Below are positions 42,819-50,976 of a DNA stretch of 64,000 bases, piece by piece (positions within the stretch are counted from its first letter, which is position 1; each line of letters begins with the position of its first letter). The notes under the pieces are model-generated. The model was not told where the DNA came from, searched no databases, and worked only from the letters and a program-made list of their open reading frames with translations. This DNA comes from a virus, in the IMG/VR virus record IMGVR_UViG_3300043570_001980, positions 248,001 through 312,000 of that record; one strand, 5' to 3'. A program made the translations under genes and the position numbers.

Positions 42819-43850
42819 ATGACGCAAGTACTCGTTCGTAGCGGTAACTACCGCAAACAAACTGTTCGTGGTGTTACTTTTACACTAGTTAAAGACTACA
42901 CACAAGGCGCTCGAGGTGGCTTTGTGACAGTAGAAAGCAATGGCTACTTTGGCGCAGAACACAATGTGGTACGCATCAAAGTTGATAGCATTCAAGATAT
43001 AGAAATTGTTGGAGATAACATGCCCAGTGTAAAAGAAACTAAGGTAGTAGAATTTAAACATACTGCTCCGGTGGAAACCGAAGAGCAAGCAATGGATCGT
43101 ATTCGTGAGCGATTTGATATCCTGCACGACATGACCAAAGCCTGTGTCAGCGGCGATATCCGTGCTATGATTGTGAGCGGCCCACCCGGCGTAGGCAAAA
43201 GCTTTGGTGTGGAGCAAGAAATTGACAAGGCCTGCTTGTTTGACAAATTGGCTAGCAAACGACTTCGTGCCGAGGTAGTTAAAGGTAGTGCCACTCCAAT
43301 TGGTTTGTATCAAACACTTTACAAATTTAGTGACGCCAATTGCGTAGTTGTTTTTGACGACTGTGACAGCATCTTGTTAGATGACGTTGCTCTTAACTTG
43401 CTCAAGGGTGCCCTGGACTCCGGCAAGAAGCGTACTATTTCATGGCTGTCAGAGTCTAGTGCTTTGCGTCGTGAAGGTATCCCAGACCGTTTTGAGTTTA
43501 AAGGTAGTGTTATCTTTATTACAAACTTAAAGTTTGACCAAATGAAATCGCAAAAATTGCGGGATCACTTGGACGCATTGCAAAGTCGTTGCCACTATCT
43601 GGACTTGACCCTGGACACCATGCGTGACAAACTGTTGCGCATCAAACAGATTGCCAAAGATGGTGTGTTGTTTGCAGACTACGACTTTAACGAGTATGCA
43701 CAAGATGACATTATTGACTTTATGCATGTCAACAAAGAACGCCTGCGTGAGGTAAGTCTGCGTATGGCGCTGAAGATTGCAGACTTGCGCAAGAGCTTTC
43801 CTAACAACTGGAAGCGCATGAGCGAGACAACATGTATGAAGAGTGCCTAA
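42819..43850 (+). CDS. AAA-type ATPase
   Basis: A 343-residue protein. Residues 1-75 form a small N-terminal domain (GNYRKQTVRGVTFTLVKDYT). The ATPase domain has Walker A GPPGVGKS (121-128) and Walker B VVVFDDCDS (177-184), then a sensor 1-like VIFITNLKF and an arginine-rich segment (LQSRCHYLDL). It is not T4 gp44 by pattern; such ATPases act as chaperones, replication or transcription helpers in phages. Two strong sigma-70 promoters suggest early, abundant production. Followed by a terminator. Confidence 0.8.
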   Translation: MTQVLVRSGNYRKQTVRGVTFTLVKDYTQGARGGFVTVESNGYFGAEHNVVRIKVDSIQDIEIVGDNMPSVKETKVVEFKHTAPVETEEQAMDRIRERFDILHDMTKACVSGDIRAMIVSGPPGVGKSFGVEQEIDKACLFDKLASKRLRAEVVKGSATPIGLYQTLYKFSDANCVVVFDDCDSILLDDVALNLLKGALDSGKKRTISWLSESSALRREGIPDRFEFKGSVIFITNLKFDQMKSQKLRDHLDALQSRCHYLDLTLDTMRDKLLRIKQIAKDGVLFADYDFNEYAQDDIIDFMHVNKERLREVSLRMALKIADLRKSFPNNWKRMSETTCMKSA

Positions 43851-43868
43851 TTAGCAGGTAAGGTTACC

Positions 43869-43902
43869 GGATCATCATTTTAGTCTAGCTCCTAGATGAT
43901 CC
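43869..43902 (+). repeat. Hairpin after the AAA ATPase gene
   Basis: GGATCATC (43869-43876) and GATGATCC (43895-43902) form a perfect 8-bp stem with an 18-nt loop, 5 nt before the terminator stem. There is no T-run. Confidence 0.45.
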
Positions 43903-43906
43903 GTTT

Positions 43907-43935
43907 AAGGGGTACCTTAGGGTACCTCTTTTTTT
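43907..43935 (+). terminator. Terminator after the AAA ATPase gene
   Basis: AAGGGGTACC and GGTACCTCTT pair over 10 positions with one G-U, followed by a 7-T run. Confidence 0.75.
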
Positions 43936-43959
43936 ATTTGTATGTGTTGACGAGTGCCG

Positions 43960-43965
43960 TAAATA
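43960..43965 (+). promoter_or_regulatory. Late-type element TAAATA
   Basis: CCGTAAATAC lies 9 nt before the ATG at 43975, after the terminator of the ATPase unit. Confidence 0.4.
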
Positions 43966-43974
43966 CAAAATCTT

Positions 43975-44505
43975 ATGAATATTACGTTTGAAAAACATCC
44001 TAAAGTATGGCGACACCCAAATTGGGGAAGACTACAGCTACGACTATTTGCAGAGGAGTGCAAAATTCGCAGGGAAAAGAACATTGAGGATTATATCATT
44101 AACAATGGTATCAGCAAAGTTCATGTACTCAAAGATAATAAAATATTGGATAAGTTTTTTGATAAACACAATGTTCAACTGGTATCACCAGGTGACGCTG
44201 AACTAGTTGTCATCACTGACCAACGATTTAGCAGGCTCACAGTAAAAAATATGATTACAGAACTAAATTTGTTATTGGATTTATGTCCTAGGATTTACTT
44301 TTGTTTAAACCGTTATTATTTAAATGCCGCAGAAACATTTGTTGACCCAGGGTTACCTGAGCATTTTGATACAGCTATTGTTAAATGGTTAGAAAACAAT
44401 CTTCGAGATACTGTTGTATTAAATCGTAGCGAAATATTTGTCGAAGACGGTAGTTGTTTTACCTGGGTAGTGCCATCATGTGAGTTATTATTATGTCGAA
44501 AGTAA
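43975..44505 (+). CDS. Unknown protein, first of three before uvsW
   Basis: A 176-residue protein, basic at the N-terminus (MNITFEKHPKVWRHPNW) with a central alternating strand-helix pattern (SKVHVLKDNKILDKFFDK, AELVVITDQRFSRLTVKNM) that resembles a Rossmann-type fold. There are no catalytic motifs I can name. It overlaps the next gene by 13 nt; three such genes separate the AAA ATPase from uvsW. Confidence 0.6.
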   Translation: MNITFEKHPKVWRHPNWGRLQLRLFAEECKIRREKNIEDYIINNGISKVHVLKDNKILDKFFDKHNVQLVSPGDAELVVITDQRFSRLTVKNMITELNLLLDLCPRIYFCLNRYYLNAAETFVDPGLPEHFDTAIVKWLENNLRDTVVLNRSEIFVEDGSCFTWVVPSCELLLCRK

Positions 44506-45158
44506 TTGGAAAATATGCAGACGCAGTTCTAAGAACAGACTTTAGAACCAGTTACACAAGATGGAAATTTAGCAAACCTAAACATAACTATTTTGTAAGA
44601 AATCGTCATTCAAAAGAAATCATACTTGACAACTACGACAAGTACATCATTGATCATCTGAGTCCAGGTAAGACTATTACATATGATGGTGCTGGATATT
44701 ATCTTGACCCTGCAATTGACAATTTAACAGTAATCGAACTAGTACCTTTGGTACTGTCCTGGTATCCAAAGGCCGTTATTGACACAGGAGAAGATTCTGT
44801 TAAACATTTGTACAACCAAGCTGACAATTTTATTGTTAACAACACCATAAGACTAAGGTGGAAAACATTTGATGAGTATACCGAGTATTGGCAATTCCAA
44901 ACTAGGTTCTTTAAGCCAGGCACACAAATATTTTTCTCTTTTAGGGATATCTTTATTTTTCATAATCGATTAAAACACAATTTTAGCATATTACTGCAAG
45001 CCTGGTTGTTAAGTATGGAACAATACGGATTTAAGTTGTTGTGGGTCAATTATGATCTGATTAAAATAAATGACACTCTTGTTGATTACACCTGGCTACC
45101 TGAGGTTGATGATATGATCAATGGCAATGTTAAAATACATTGGGAGTATTGTCCGTGA
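44493..45158 (+). CDS. Unknown protein, second of three before uvsW
   Basis: A 221-residue protein. KTITYDGAGYYLDPAIDNL recalls the Gly-rich loop of a methyltransferase-like fold, with LTVIELVPLVLSWYPKAV next, but the acidic motif II residue is not in the standard place. The C-terminal half contains many aromatic residues (IFFSFRDIFIFHNRLKHNF). It overlaps both neighbours by 4-13 nt. Function unknown. Confidence 0.6.
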   Translation: MSKVIGKYADAVLRTDFRTSYTRWKFSKPKHNYFVRNRHSKEIILDNYDKYIIDHLSPGKTITYDGAGYYLDPAIDNLTVIELVPLVLSWYPKAVIDTGEDSVKHLYNQADNFIVNNTIRLRWKTFDEYTEYWQFQTRFFKPGTQIFFSFRDIFIFHNRLKHNFSILLQAWLLSMEQYGFKLLWVNYDLIKINDTLVDYTWLPEVDDMINGNVKIHWEYCP

Positions 45159-45700
45159 ACATTATTTGTTACACAGGAGGAACTTGCGGTCATGTGTTAG
45201 CGGCCATAATAGATTCCACCAACTGCAAATTATCAAAAACAGCAGTTAGGATGCCTGCAGAAAGATGTCGTCTAAATAAACCTCACACCTTTTTAAATGA
45301 TTTAGAAAAAACTCAGTATGTACAAAACATTAGTTTAGTGTATAATAGCTTACCCAGTCATGATTTAACCTATCATGTTAGTGCTGGTCAAGATTTTATT
45401 ACTGTTACTGTAAATAAATTTGACACAGCATTGTGGGCCGCAGAAAGATTTAAACAGTTGCACAGACCAAATGTGTGGGAAGAGATGCAACAGTTTTGCG
45501 GTGCAAATGACGTTGCAGGATATGCAAAAACATTAATAGACTACTCTAATATGGTAAAGACACATACAAAAAAGATTGTTACACTTGAACGCATACTATC
45601 GGGGTATGCCGTTGAGGATCTTGCTAACTATGTAGAATCACCTGAACTGGATAATAACTTTTACCAAGAATGGCTGAAACTACAAAACTATGCAGGCTAA
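45155..45700 (+). CDS. Unknown protein with N-terminal GGTCGH motif
   Basis: About 181 residues from the GTG at 45155, which overlaps the previous stop (GTGA) and has a GGGAG ribosome binding site 8 nt upstream; a TTG at 45140 is less likely. The start NIICYTGGTCGHVLAAIID has the strand-Gly turn-helix pattern seen in the proteins at 4752 and 27892. The rest is mostly helical (TALWAAERFKQLHRPNVWEEM). It overlaps uvsW by 11 nt. Confidence 0.6.
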   Translation: MNIICYTGGTCGHVLAAIIDSTNCKLSKTAVRMPAERCRLNKPHTFLNDLEKTQYVQNISLVYNSLPSHDLTYHVSAGQDFITVTVNKFDTALWAAERFKQLHRPNVWEEMQQFCGANDVAGYAKTLIDYSNMVKTHTKKIVTLERILSGYAVEDLANYVESPELDNNFYQEWLKLQNYAG

Positions 45701-47156
45701 ATTAATAATCAGAGACGAAGTAAATTTAAAGATTGAAGGACTTGATTTAACTGCTAGGCGTGCCTTAGTAAATAAATTCAAGTTTGATGTTCCTTATGCA
45801 CGATATCTACCAGCGGTAAGACTGGGCAGATGGGATGGTAAGGTCAGCTTCTTCCAACTAGGTGGCAGTACCTATGTAAATCTACTGCCTGAGATCATTC
45901 CCATCCTAGAAGACTACAACTACGACATTGACGTAGAGGATTTGCGCGAATATCGTACCACCTTTGATTTTACGCTAGTCAAGGAAGATACCTTTGCTGA
46001 AACAAATTGGCCCAAGAATCATCCGATGGAAGGCCAACCAATTATGTTGCGTGACTATCAGGTAGAGATAGTCAACAACTTTTTACAAAACCCACAATGC
46101 ATACAAGAAGTGGCCACAGGCGCAGGCAAGACAATTATGACTGCGGCTATGAGTTACAGCATACAACAATACGGACGTAGTATTATCATTGTTCCCAACA
46201 AAGACCTAGTGAGACAAACAGAAAAAGATTACATTAATCTTGGACTTGACGTTGGAGTATATTTTGGAGACCGAAAAGAGTATAACAAGACACACACAAT
46301 CTGTACCTGGCAGAGTCTAAACAACATGATGAAGAACACCAAGTCCGGCGAAGCAGAAGTTAGCATTGGGGATTTCATTGAGGGTGTGGTGTGCGTTATT
46401 GTAGATGAAGTACACATGGCCAAAGCAGATGCACTAAAAACGTTGTTGACCAGTGTTATGTCTGAAGTGCCAATTCGGTGGGGATTAACCGGTACAGTTC
46501 CCAAGGAACGATTTGAATTTGAAGCATTGCATGTTAGCCTTGGACCAGTTATTAGTAAGTTGGCCGCCAGTGAATTGCAAGACAGGGGTGTGCTGGCACA
46601 ATGTCATGTGAACATTGTACAGCTAGTTGATCATGTTGAATACAGCAATTACCAAAGTGAGTTAAAATACCTACTAGAAGAATCAGGCAGGCTAGATACA
46701 ATTGCCAGCTTAGTTAAACAGGTCAACGAGACTGGTAACACATTGGTTCTGGTTGACCGTATCAGTGCAGGACAATCACTGGCCGATCGTCTTGGGGACA
46801 AAGCAGTATTTGTTTCGGGCGCAACCAAAGGTACAAAAAGGCAAGAACACTATGATGAAATTGCAGAATCAACAGGCAAAATTATTGTTGCCACTTACGG
46901 GGTGGCGGCGGTTGGTATTAATATACCACGAATCTTTAACTTGGTGCTGATTGAGCCCGGAAAAAGTTTTGTAAGGGTTATCCAATCAATTGGTAGGGGC
47001 ATTAGAAAAGCAGAAGATAAAGACCATGTTCAAATTTGGGACATAACCAGTACCTGCAAATTTGCAAAGCGGCACATGACCAAACGAAAACAGTTTTACA
47101 AAGAAGCCAACTACCCATTCTCTGCTGAAAAATTAGAATGGATGACCATCAAGTAA
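45690..47156 (+). CDS. uvsW: UvsW, DNA/RNA helicase
   Basis: A 488-residue SF2 helicase. A small N-terminal domain (LTARRALVNKFKFDVPYARY, VRLGRWDGKVSFF) matches that of T4 UvsW. Walker A is EVATGAGKTIMTAAM, motif II VIVDEVHMA, motif III GLTGTVPK, and motif VI QSIGRGIRKAE. T4 UvsW (about 500 aa) unwinds R-loops and branched DNA, switching from origin- to recombination-dependent replication and driving fork regression. The ATG overlaps the preceding gene. Confidence 0.93.
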   Translation: MQAKLIIRDEVNLKIEGLDLTARRALVNKFKFDVPYARYLPAVRLGRWDGKVSFFQLGGSTYVNLLPEIIPILEDYNYDIDVEDLREYRTTFDFTLVKEDTFAETNWPKNHPMEGQPIMLRDYQVEIVNNFLQNPQCIQEVATGAGKTIMTAAMSYSIQQYGRSIIIVPNKDLVRQTEKDYINLGLDVGVYFGDRKEYNKTHTICTWQSLNNMMKNTKSGEAEVSIGDFIEGVVCVIVDEVHMAKADALKTLLTSVMSEVPIRWGLTGTVPKERFEFEALHVSLGPVISKLAASELQDRGVLAQCHVNIVQLVDHVEYSNYQSELKYLLEESGRLDTIASLVKQVNETGNTLVLVDRISAGQSLADRLGDKAVFVSGATKGTKRQEHYDEIAESTGKIIVATYGVAAVGINIPRIFNLVLIEPGKSFVRVIQSIGRGIRKAEDKDHVQIWDITSTCKFAKRHMTKRKQFYKEANYPFSAEKLEWMTIK

Positions 47157-47159
47157 CTG

Positions 47160-47187
47160 TTGACTTTCTGCAATAATACTGTATAAT
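47160..47187 (+). promoter_or_regulatory. Sigma-70 promoter after uvsW
   Basis: TTGACT (47160-47165), 16 bp, TATAAT (47182-47187). The ATG at 47195 is 7 nt beyond the -10, so the mRNA would be leaderless. Confidence 0.65.
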
Positions 47188-47194
47188 ACTTACT

Positions 47195-47695
47195 ATGAGA
47201 ATACTAACACTAGATAATGCCTGCTACGATTTAGACACATTGCCTGACGAAGTCGATGACATGCGTTTTGCAATACTAGATAACAGCGATCCATCAAACC
47301 CAGATTATCATTATATTCCTTTGATCTTTTTGGAAAGTTTTAATAGTCCAGCACTGGTATTACGTATTGGTGAAAATCAAATTCGTATGCCAGTTGATTG
47401 GCAAATTTTAATTGGAGAACCCGACATAGGAGACCTCGAGGTACTGCCTCTGACGTCTATTAATGATCGTGGCTTCAAAGCCTTCCAGTTTAACCCACTG
47501 ACCAGTTTTAGACCTAGTTTTCCTGATATTGAAATCATTGATGTTTACCACGAAGTTGCTTGGTATGCGCCTAAACTCAAGAATGGGCAAATGCTAGCAG
47601 TTCCAATTCAGGATGGAGAAAATCCTGAGTGCATATATTTTGTAAAGGATGTTAGTCGCAACTGTGAAATTGTTGACTACAACAAAGCTTGGTAA
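47195..47695 (+). CDS. Conserved phage protein of unknown function
   Basis: A 166-residue acidic protein. Segments IFLESFNSPALVLRIGENQI, LEVLPLTSINDRGFKAFQFN and FRPSFPDIEIIDVYHEV form a pattern I associate with a conserved gene near uvsW and the clamp-loader genes of marine T4-like phages. It is beta-rich with no Cys cluster. Its own leaderless-type promoter and position at the head of the gp62 operon suggest a replication or regulatory role; none is established. Confidence 0.7.
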   Translation: MRILTLDNACYDLDTLPDEVDDMRFAILDNSDPSNPDYHYIPLIFLESFNSPALVLRIGENQIRMPVDWQILIGEPDIGDLEVLPLTSINDRGFKAFQFNPLTSFRPSFPDIEIIDVYHEVAWYAPKLKNGQMLAVPIQDGENPECIYFVKDVSRNCEIVDYNKAW

Positions 47696-47899
47696 ATGAA
47701 ACTGTTGATATTACAATTATTAACAAGTTTAACTGCAACCGGAATGATTACATTCACAGTTACTCACATGCACCAAGACTACTTTCACTTAGAAGCAATA
47801 CTATGGGCAATACATTGGATAACAGCTTGGCCAATTGCTTTTGTAACCATTCGGTGGATTTCTCCAGTGTACCAAAAATTTATTAATAGGTTTTATTAA
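47696..47899 (+). CDS. Small membrane protein, DUF2798-like
   Basis: A 67-residue protein with two hydrophobic helices (LLILQLLTSLTATGMITFTV and WAIHWITAWPIAFVTIRWI) and a short basic end. The second helix, with its WITAWPIAF core followed by PVYQKF, resembles DUF2798 inner-membrane proteins. The alternative frame starting at 47689 gives a less plausible peptide. It starts directly at the previous stop and is followed without gap by the next gene. Function unknown. Confidence 0.65.
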   Translation: MKLLILQLLTSLTATGMITFTVTHMHQDYFHLEAILWAIHWITAWPIAFVTIRWISPVYQKFINRFY

Positions 47900-48103
47900 A
47901 TGGAACAATACAAAGACGAATCAGACAGACCACGAGTGCCGGTTATTCTAAAAAAAGAAATCAACCCCATTGACACTCGGATCGCAGAACTAGAAGAAAA
48001 ACTCAAACAACAGGCCAGCGAAATTGAACGTATTCATCGAGAGCATGGCCGTATGAAAAACCATATTAATATATTGTCAAAGGCAATTGGTAATGTCAGA
48101 TAA
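47900..48103 (+). CDS. Small coiled-coil protein
   Basis: A 67-residue basic/acidic protein with a heptad pattern from about residue 25 on (DTRIAELEEKLKQQASEIER and onwards to MKNHINILSKAIG). It overlaps the clamp-loader gene by 11 nt. It may be an adaptor within the replication operon; no family recognised. Confidence 0.6.
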   Translation: MEQYKDESDRPRVPVILKKEINPIDTRIAELEEKLKQQASEIERIHREHGRMKNHINILSKAIGNVR

Positions 48104-48536
48104 ACTAAACATCAATAATGAAATGCGCCAGCTTGATACCAAGAATCGTAATTTCTATGATAGTTTAACTCCGGAAGAATTAAAAAAGTTCAGCAACTAT
48201 CTTATGATACGTTGGGGTAGTAGTGTTGAGGATAGCAGTGAGATACAAGCATACTATGTGCGTAGTTGTAATCATTACTTAAACAAACATTTTTTTGCTA
48301 TAAACAAACATCCCAAACTTCAGTGGTTGTGTGCCACTGCTATTAGTCCTGACCTAGGAACACCACGACATCCTTGGATTGCTCCAAAGAAAAAAGAAGC
48401 AGGTGCTGGAAGTATTAAGAAGCAGTTGGCAGAATTATATCCAACCAAAAAAATGGACGAGATAGAATTGCTTAGTAAGTTAATTACTAAAAAAGAACTA
48501 GATGAATACGTTAAAGATCACGGTCAGGAAAAATGA
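48093..48536 (+). CDS. 62: Clamp-loader small subunit (gp62-like)
   Basis: About 147 residues from the ATG at 48093; a TTG at 48087 is less likely. The segments NRNFYDSLTPEELKKFSNYL, NKHPKLQWLCATAISPDLG and RHPWIAPKKK match gp62 of marine T4-like phages. With gp44 it loads the sliding clamp gp45 onto DNA; gp44 and gp45 are not in this window. T4 gp62 is 187 aa. The ATG overlaps the previous stop region; the next gene starts by ATGA overlap. Confidence 0.78.
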   Translation: MSDKLNINNEMRQLDTKNRNFYDSLTPEELKKFSNYLMIRWGSSVEDSSEIQAYYVRSCNHYLNKHFFAINKHPKLQWLCATAISPDLGTPRHPWIAPKKKEAGAGSIKKQLAELYPTKKMDEIELLSKLITKKELDEYVKDHGQEK

Positions 48537-49207
48537 CATACCAATGCCAGTATTGTAAAAAAGACTTTTCTAGAGAAAGTAGTTTGGCAGTACACGTCTG
48601 TGAACAAAAGAAACGTAGACAAGATCAGAATGAACGTGGAGTCCAACTGGGATTTCAAGCATATTTAAAATTCTACGAAGTCACACAAGGGTCAGCTAAA
48701 TTAAAAACATTTGATGACTTTGCTGATAGTTCGTATTATCGAGCATTTGCTAAGTTTGGCAGATACTGTGTAGATATTCGAGCAATCAATCCTGCAAGGT
48801 TCACCGAATGGGTGGTTAAACAAAATAAAAAACTTGATTATTGGTGCAAGGATACTATCTACACAGAATACCTGTTATGGTATCTTAAAATTGAGTCTGT
48901 TAATGATGCATTGGCCAGGTCTATTGAACATAGTATTGACTGGGAAGAGAAGAATGGTCATGCATCAAAAGATTATCTAAGATACGGTAACACTAATATA
49001 ATTTGTCATGCAATTACTACTGGCAAGATCAGTCCCTGGGTAATTTACAACTGTGACAGTGGCCGGGAGTTCTTAAACGGACTTGATGAAAAACAAATTG
49101 CAATGATATGGTCATACATTGACGCAGATGTATGGCAACAAAAATTTAAAGATTATATGGCAGATCAAGAATACGCCAAGGACATTTTATCAAAGGCAGG
49201 ATGGTAA
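48533..49207 (+). CDS. Zinc-finger protein of unknown function
   Basis: A 224-residue protein with an N-terminal C2H2-like finger (CQYCKKDFSRESSLAVHVC), then a basic region (QKKRRQDQNERG) and a mostly helical body (YRAFAKFGRYCVDIRAINPARF and others) with many Tyr and Trp. The size and place in the replication operon are reminiscent of the T4 helicase loader gp59 (217 aa), but the sequence does not match it. It overlaps gp62 and the DnaE-like gene. Confidence 0.65.
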   Translation: MTYQCQYCKKDFSRESSLAVHVCEQKKRRQDQNERGVQLGFQAYLKFYEVTQGSAKLKTFDDFADSSYYRAFAKFGRYCVDIRAINPARFTEWVVKQNKKLDYWCKDTIYTEYLLWYLKIESVNDALARSIEHSIDWEEKNGHASKDYLRYGNTNIICHAITTGKISPWVIYNCDSGREFLNGLDEKQIAMIWSYIDADVWQQKFKDYMADQEYAKDILSKAGW

Positions 49208-49806
49208 TGAGCGCAGATATCGACATTGACTTTGCTGACAGAGAAACAGTATTAAAATTAGTAAAGCACATTCCTGCACGACAATCAGTTAATGAACAAG
49301 TGCGTCGACACAACAGTGGTGTTTACGTTACTGATATTCCATTCGATCCAGTGAATCAGTGTGCTGCCATAGACTATGAAGAAGCCGAACAACGTGGTTA
49401 CTTTAAGATAGACTTTTTAAACATGAGTGTTTATCAGTTGGTTAAAAGTCCTGAACATTATGATCAAATGATCAAAACTGCACCTCCATGGACAAGACTA
49501 TGGACAGATAACGCATGGGCTTCTCGGTTGGTACACGTCGGAAACTATACAGAATTGTTAAAGTCGATGCAACCAGATTCAATAGCTAGGATGGCTGCGT
49601 TTATCAGTATTATTAGGCCAGGAAAAGCACACTTACAAAATAAAGATTGGAACACAGTCTTTGCTGGTGTGTGGGACGGAGATGATAGTCGCGGGTACAC
49701 GTTTAAAAAATCACATGCAATTAGCTATGCTGTGTTAGTTGCCCTACACATGAATTTGCTACACGAAGCAGATCAACTTGAAAAATTAATCAATCTTTCT
49801 GACTAG
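49207..49806 (+). CDS. Small DnaE-like protein (polymerase III alpha motifs)
   Basis: About 199 residues from the ATG at 49207 (TAATG overlap); an ATG at 49201 adds two residues. Five blocks occur in the same order as in the C-family polymerase DnaE: DIDIDF (residues 4-9, the two catalytic Asp of the palm), HNSGVY (35-40, like HAAGVV), FKIDFL (66-71, third Asp), SIIRPGK (134-140, like ALxRPGP) and FKKSHAISYA (166-175, like FNKSHAAAYA). DnaE itself has over 1100 residues; fingers, PHP and clamp-binding parts are missing. Whether it polymerises is unknown; it could be a cofactor or a decoy. Confidence 0.65.
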   Translation: MSADIDIDFADRETVLKLVKHIPARQSVNEQVRRHNSGVYVTDIPFDPVNQCAAIDYEEAEQRGYFKIDFLNMSVYQLVKSPEHYDQMIKTAPPWTRLWTDNAWASRLVHVGNYTELLKSMQPDSIARMAAFISIIRPGKAHLQNKDWNTVFAGVWDGDDSRGYTFKKSHAISYAVLVALHMNLLHEADQLEKLINLSD

Positions 49807-50163
49807 TGTAATTGATTTACGTTTACTTTTTCTGCGAGTGATATCACTTAAACTGCAAACAGGTCCGTGTAATATTTCAAGGTCTTTGTTGGCAAAAGTT
49901 CTTAAATATGGCTTAAATGGAGTCCACTCTGCTTTTAAGTATATGTTAATAGGTATACTGTGGTTACTTTCCCACCACCAATCATTGGCCAACTCAATAA
50001 ACAGCTTTTTTAGTTCAGGGTCAGTAACATCACCAAAGTCGTAGATTGTTGTAATCGCGTCATCTCGATTTTGTATAATTCCCACGTATTCCGTCCCTGC
50101 ATACAAGCACAGAGTTATAAACGGATACTTTTCAGTCAATTTTGTAAAGATATTATCACCCAT
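49786..50163 (-). CDS. Conserved phage protein, minus strand
   Basis: About 125 residues from the ATG at 50163 (the longer start at 50184 runs into the + gene). It reads GDNIFTKLTEKYPFITLCLY, EYVGIIQNRDDAITTIYDFG and WWWESNHSIPINIYLKAEW, ending in a Lys/Arg-rich tail (RRKSKRKSITLVRKID). A protein of this pattern recurs in marine T4-like phages; its function is not known to me. It is convergent with the DnaE-like gene (21-nt overlap). The late promoter of the divergent structural gene overlaps its start codon. Confidence 0.7.
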   Translation of the reverse strand: MGDNIFTKLTEKYPFITLCLYAGTEYVGIIQNRDDAITTIYDFGDVTDPELKKLFIELANDWWWESNHSIPINIYLKAEWTPFKPYLRTFANKDLEILHGPVCSLSDITRRKSKRKSITLVRKID

Positions 50164-50168
50164 AAATA
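50161..50168 (+). promoter_or_regulatory. Late promoter CATAAATA
   Basis: CATAAATA overlaps the start codon of the minus-strand gene and lies 16 nt before the ATG at 50185, with TTGGAGATCC as ribosome binding site. Confidence 0.6.
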
Positions 50169-50184
50169 TTAGTTGGAGATCCAA

Positions 50185-50976
50185 ATGTATTCAACCACTG
50201 CCTATTTATATCAGCAAATCCAACAGGTAATTCTGATTGACACGTCAGGCATTGGCTCAACTTTTGATAGAAGGTGGCAACCAGTGTACGCAAAAGACTT
50301 AAAATTAAATTTAGGAGTGGATAATGTTATTTTATTCCAGTTCCTAAACCAGGACCAAAAACCTGTAAACATCACAGGCGCAACGTTTACGTTCCGTATG
50401 ATTAGTCAAAACGGAGAAAATTTGTTATATGCCAAAGAGCTTGTGACACTTAATGCACCAACAGGCAGAGCTAAAGTAACTGTCACTGCCGAAGAGACAA
50501 CATATTTCCAAGCACAACCCGCTAGTTGGAGTTTAGAAATTACGTCAGGTGTTTTAAATCAAGCAGTATTCACAGACGACTATGCCGGCGCCCGTGGTAA
50601 TATTGATATTGTAGACAGCGTATTTCCAGCTTTTGTTGCCAGCCAAGAATTAACTATCCCAAGCCAAGCCCCTGACAGTTCTATCCATTACACCAGTACA
50701 ATTACCACAAATGGTACACGTATTACTACATTTCAAATTGATCCAGTGGACTTTACTGGCACACTTCAAGTACAAGGGTCATCAGATGCCACAGCTAATA
50801 CTGTTGAGTGGTATGACGTGGACTTTGAAGATTTAAAAACAGGTAATACTGTTTCAGAAATAAACTTCATTCATGCAATTGAAAGATTGGGTATCAATGT
50901 TGAAGGATATCATCCTTATCTAAGATTATCATTTGGCATGTCCGACGGGAACATTGATTTAATACAGTACCGATGA
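50185..50976 (+). CDS. Baseplate/fibre-type structural protein
   Basis: About 263 residues from the ATG at 50185. The N-terminal part (LKLNLGVDNVILFQFLNQDQ, ITGATFTFRMIS) follows the beta-sandwich pattern of BppU-like baseplate proteins; the second half (SSIHYTSTITTNGTRITTFQ) is also beta-rich. It is late, with its own promoter. It probably belongs to the baseplate or fibre network. ATGA overlap with the SGNH gene after it. Confidence 0.65.
   Translation: MYSTTAYLYQQIQQVILIDTSGIGSTFDRRWQPVYAKDLKLNLGVDNVILFQFLNQDQKPVNITGATFTFRMISQNGENLLYAKELVTLNAPTGRAKVTVTAEETTYFQAQPASWSLEITSGVLNQAVFTDDYAGARGNIDIVDSVFPAFVASQELTIPSQAPDSSIHYTSTITTNGTRITTFQIDPVDFTGTLQVQGSSDATANTVEWYDVDFEDLKTGNTVSEINFIHAIERLGINVEGYHPYLRLSFGMSDGNIDLIQYR

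Noticed and set aside
47689-47886. 65-codon frame overlapping the small membrane protein gene
   Set aside because: It overlaps 47696-47899 almost fully; the latter begins right at the previous stop and gives a typical two-helix DUF2798-like protein.
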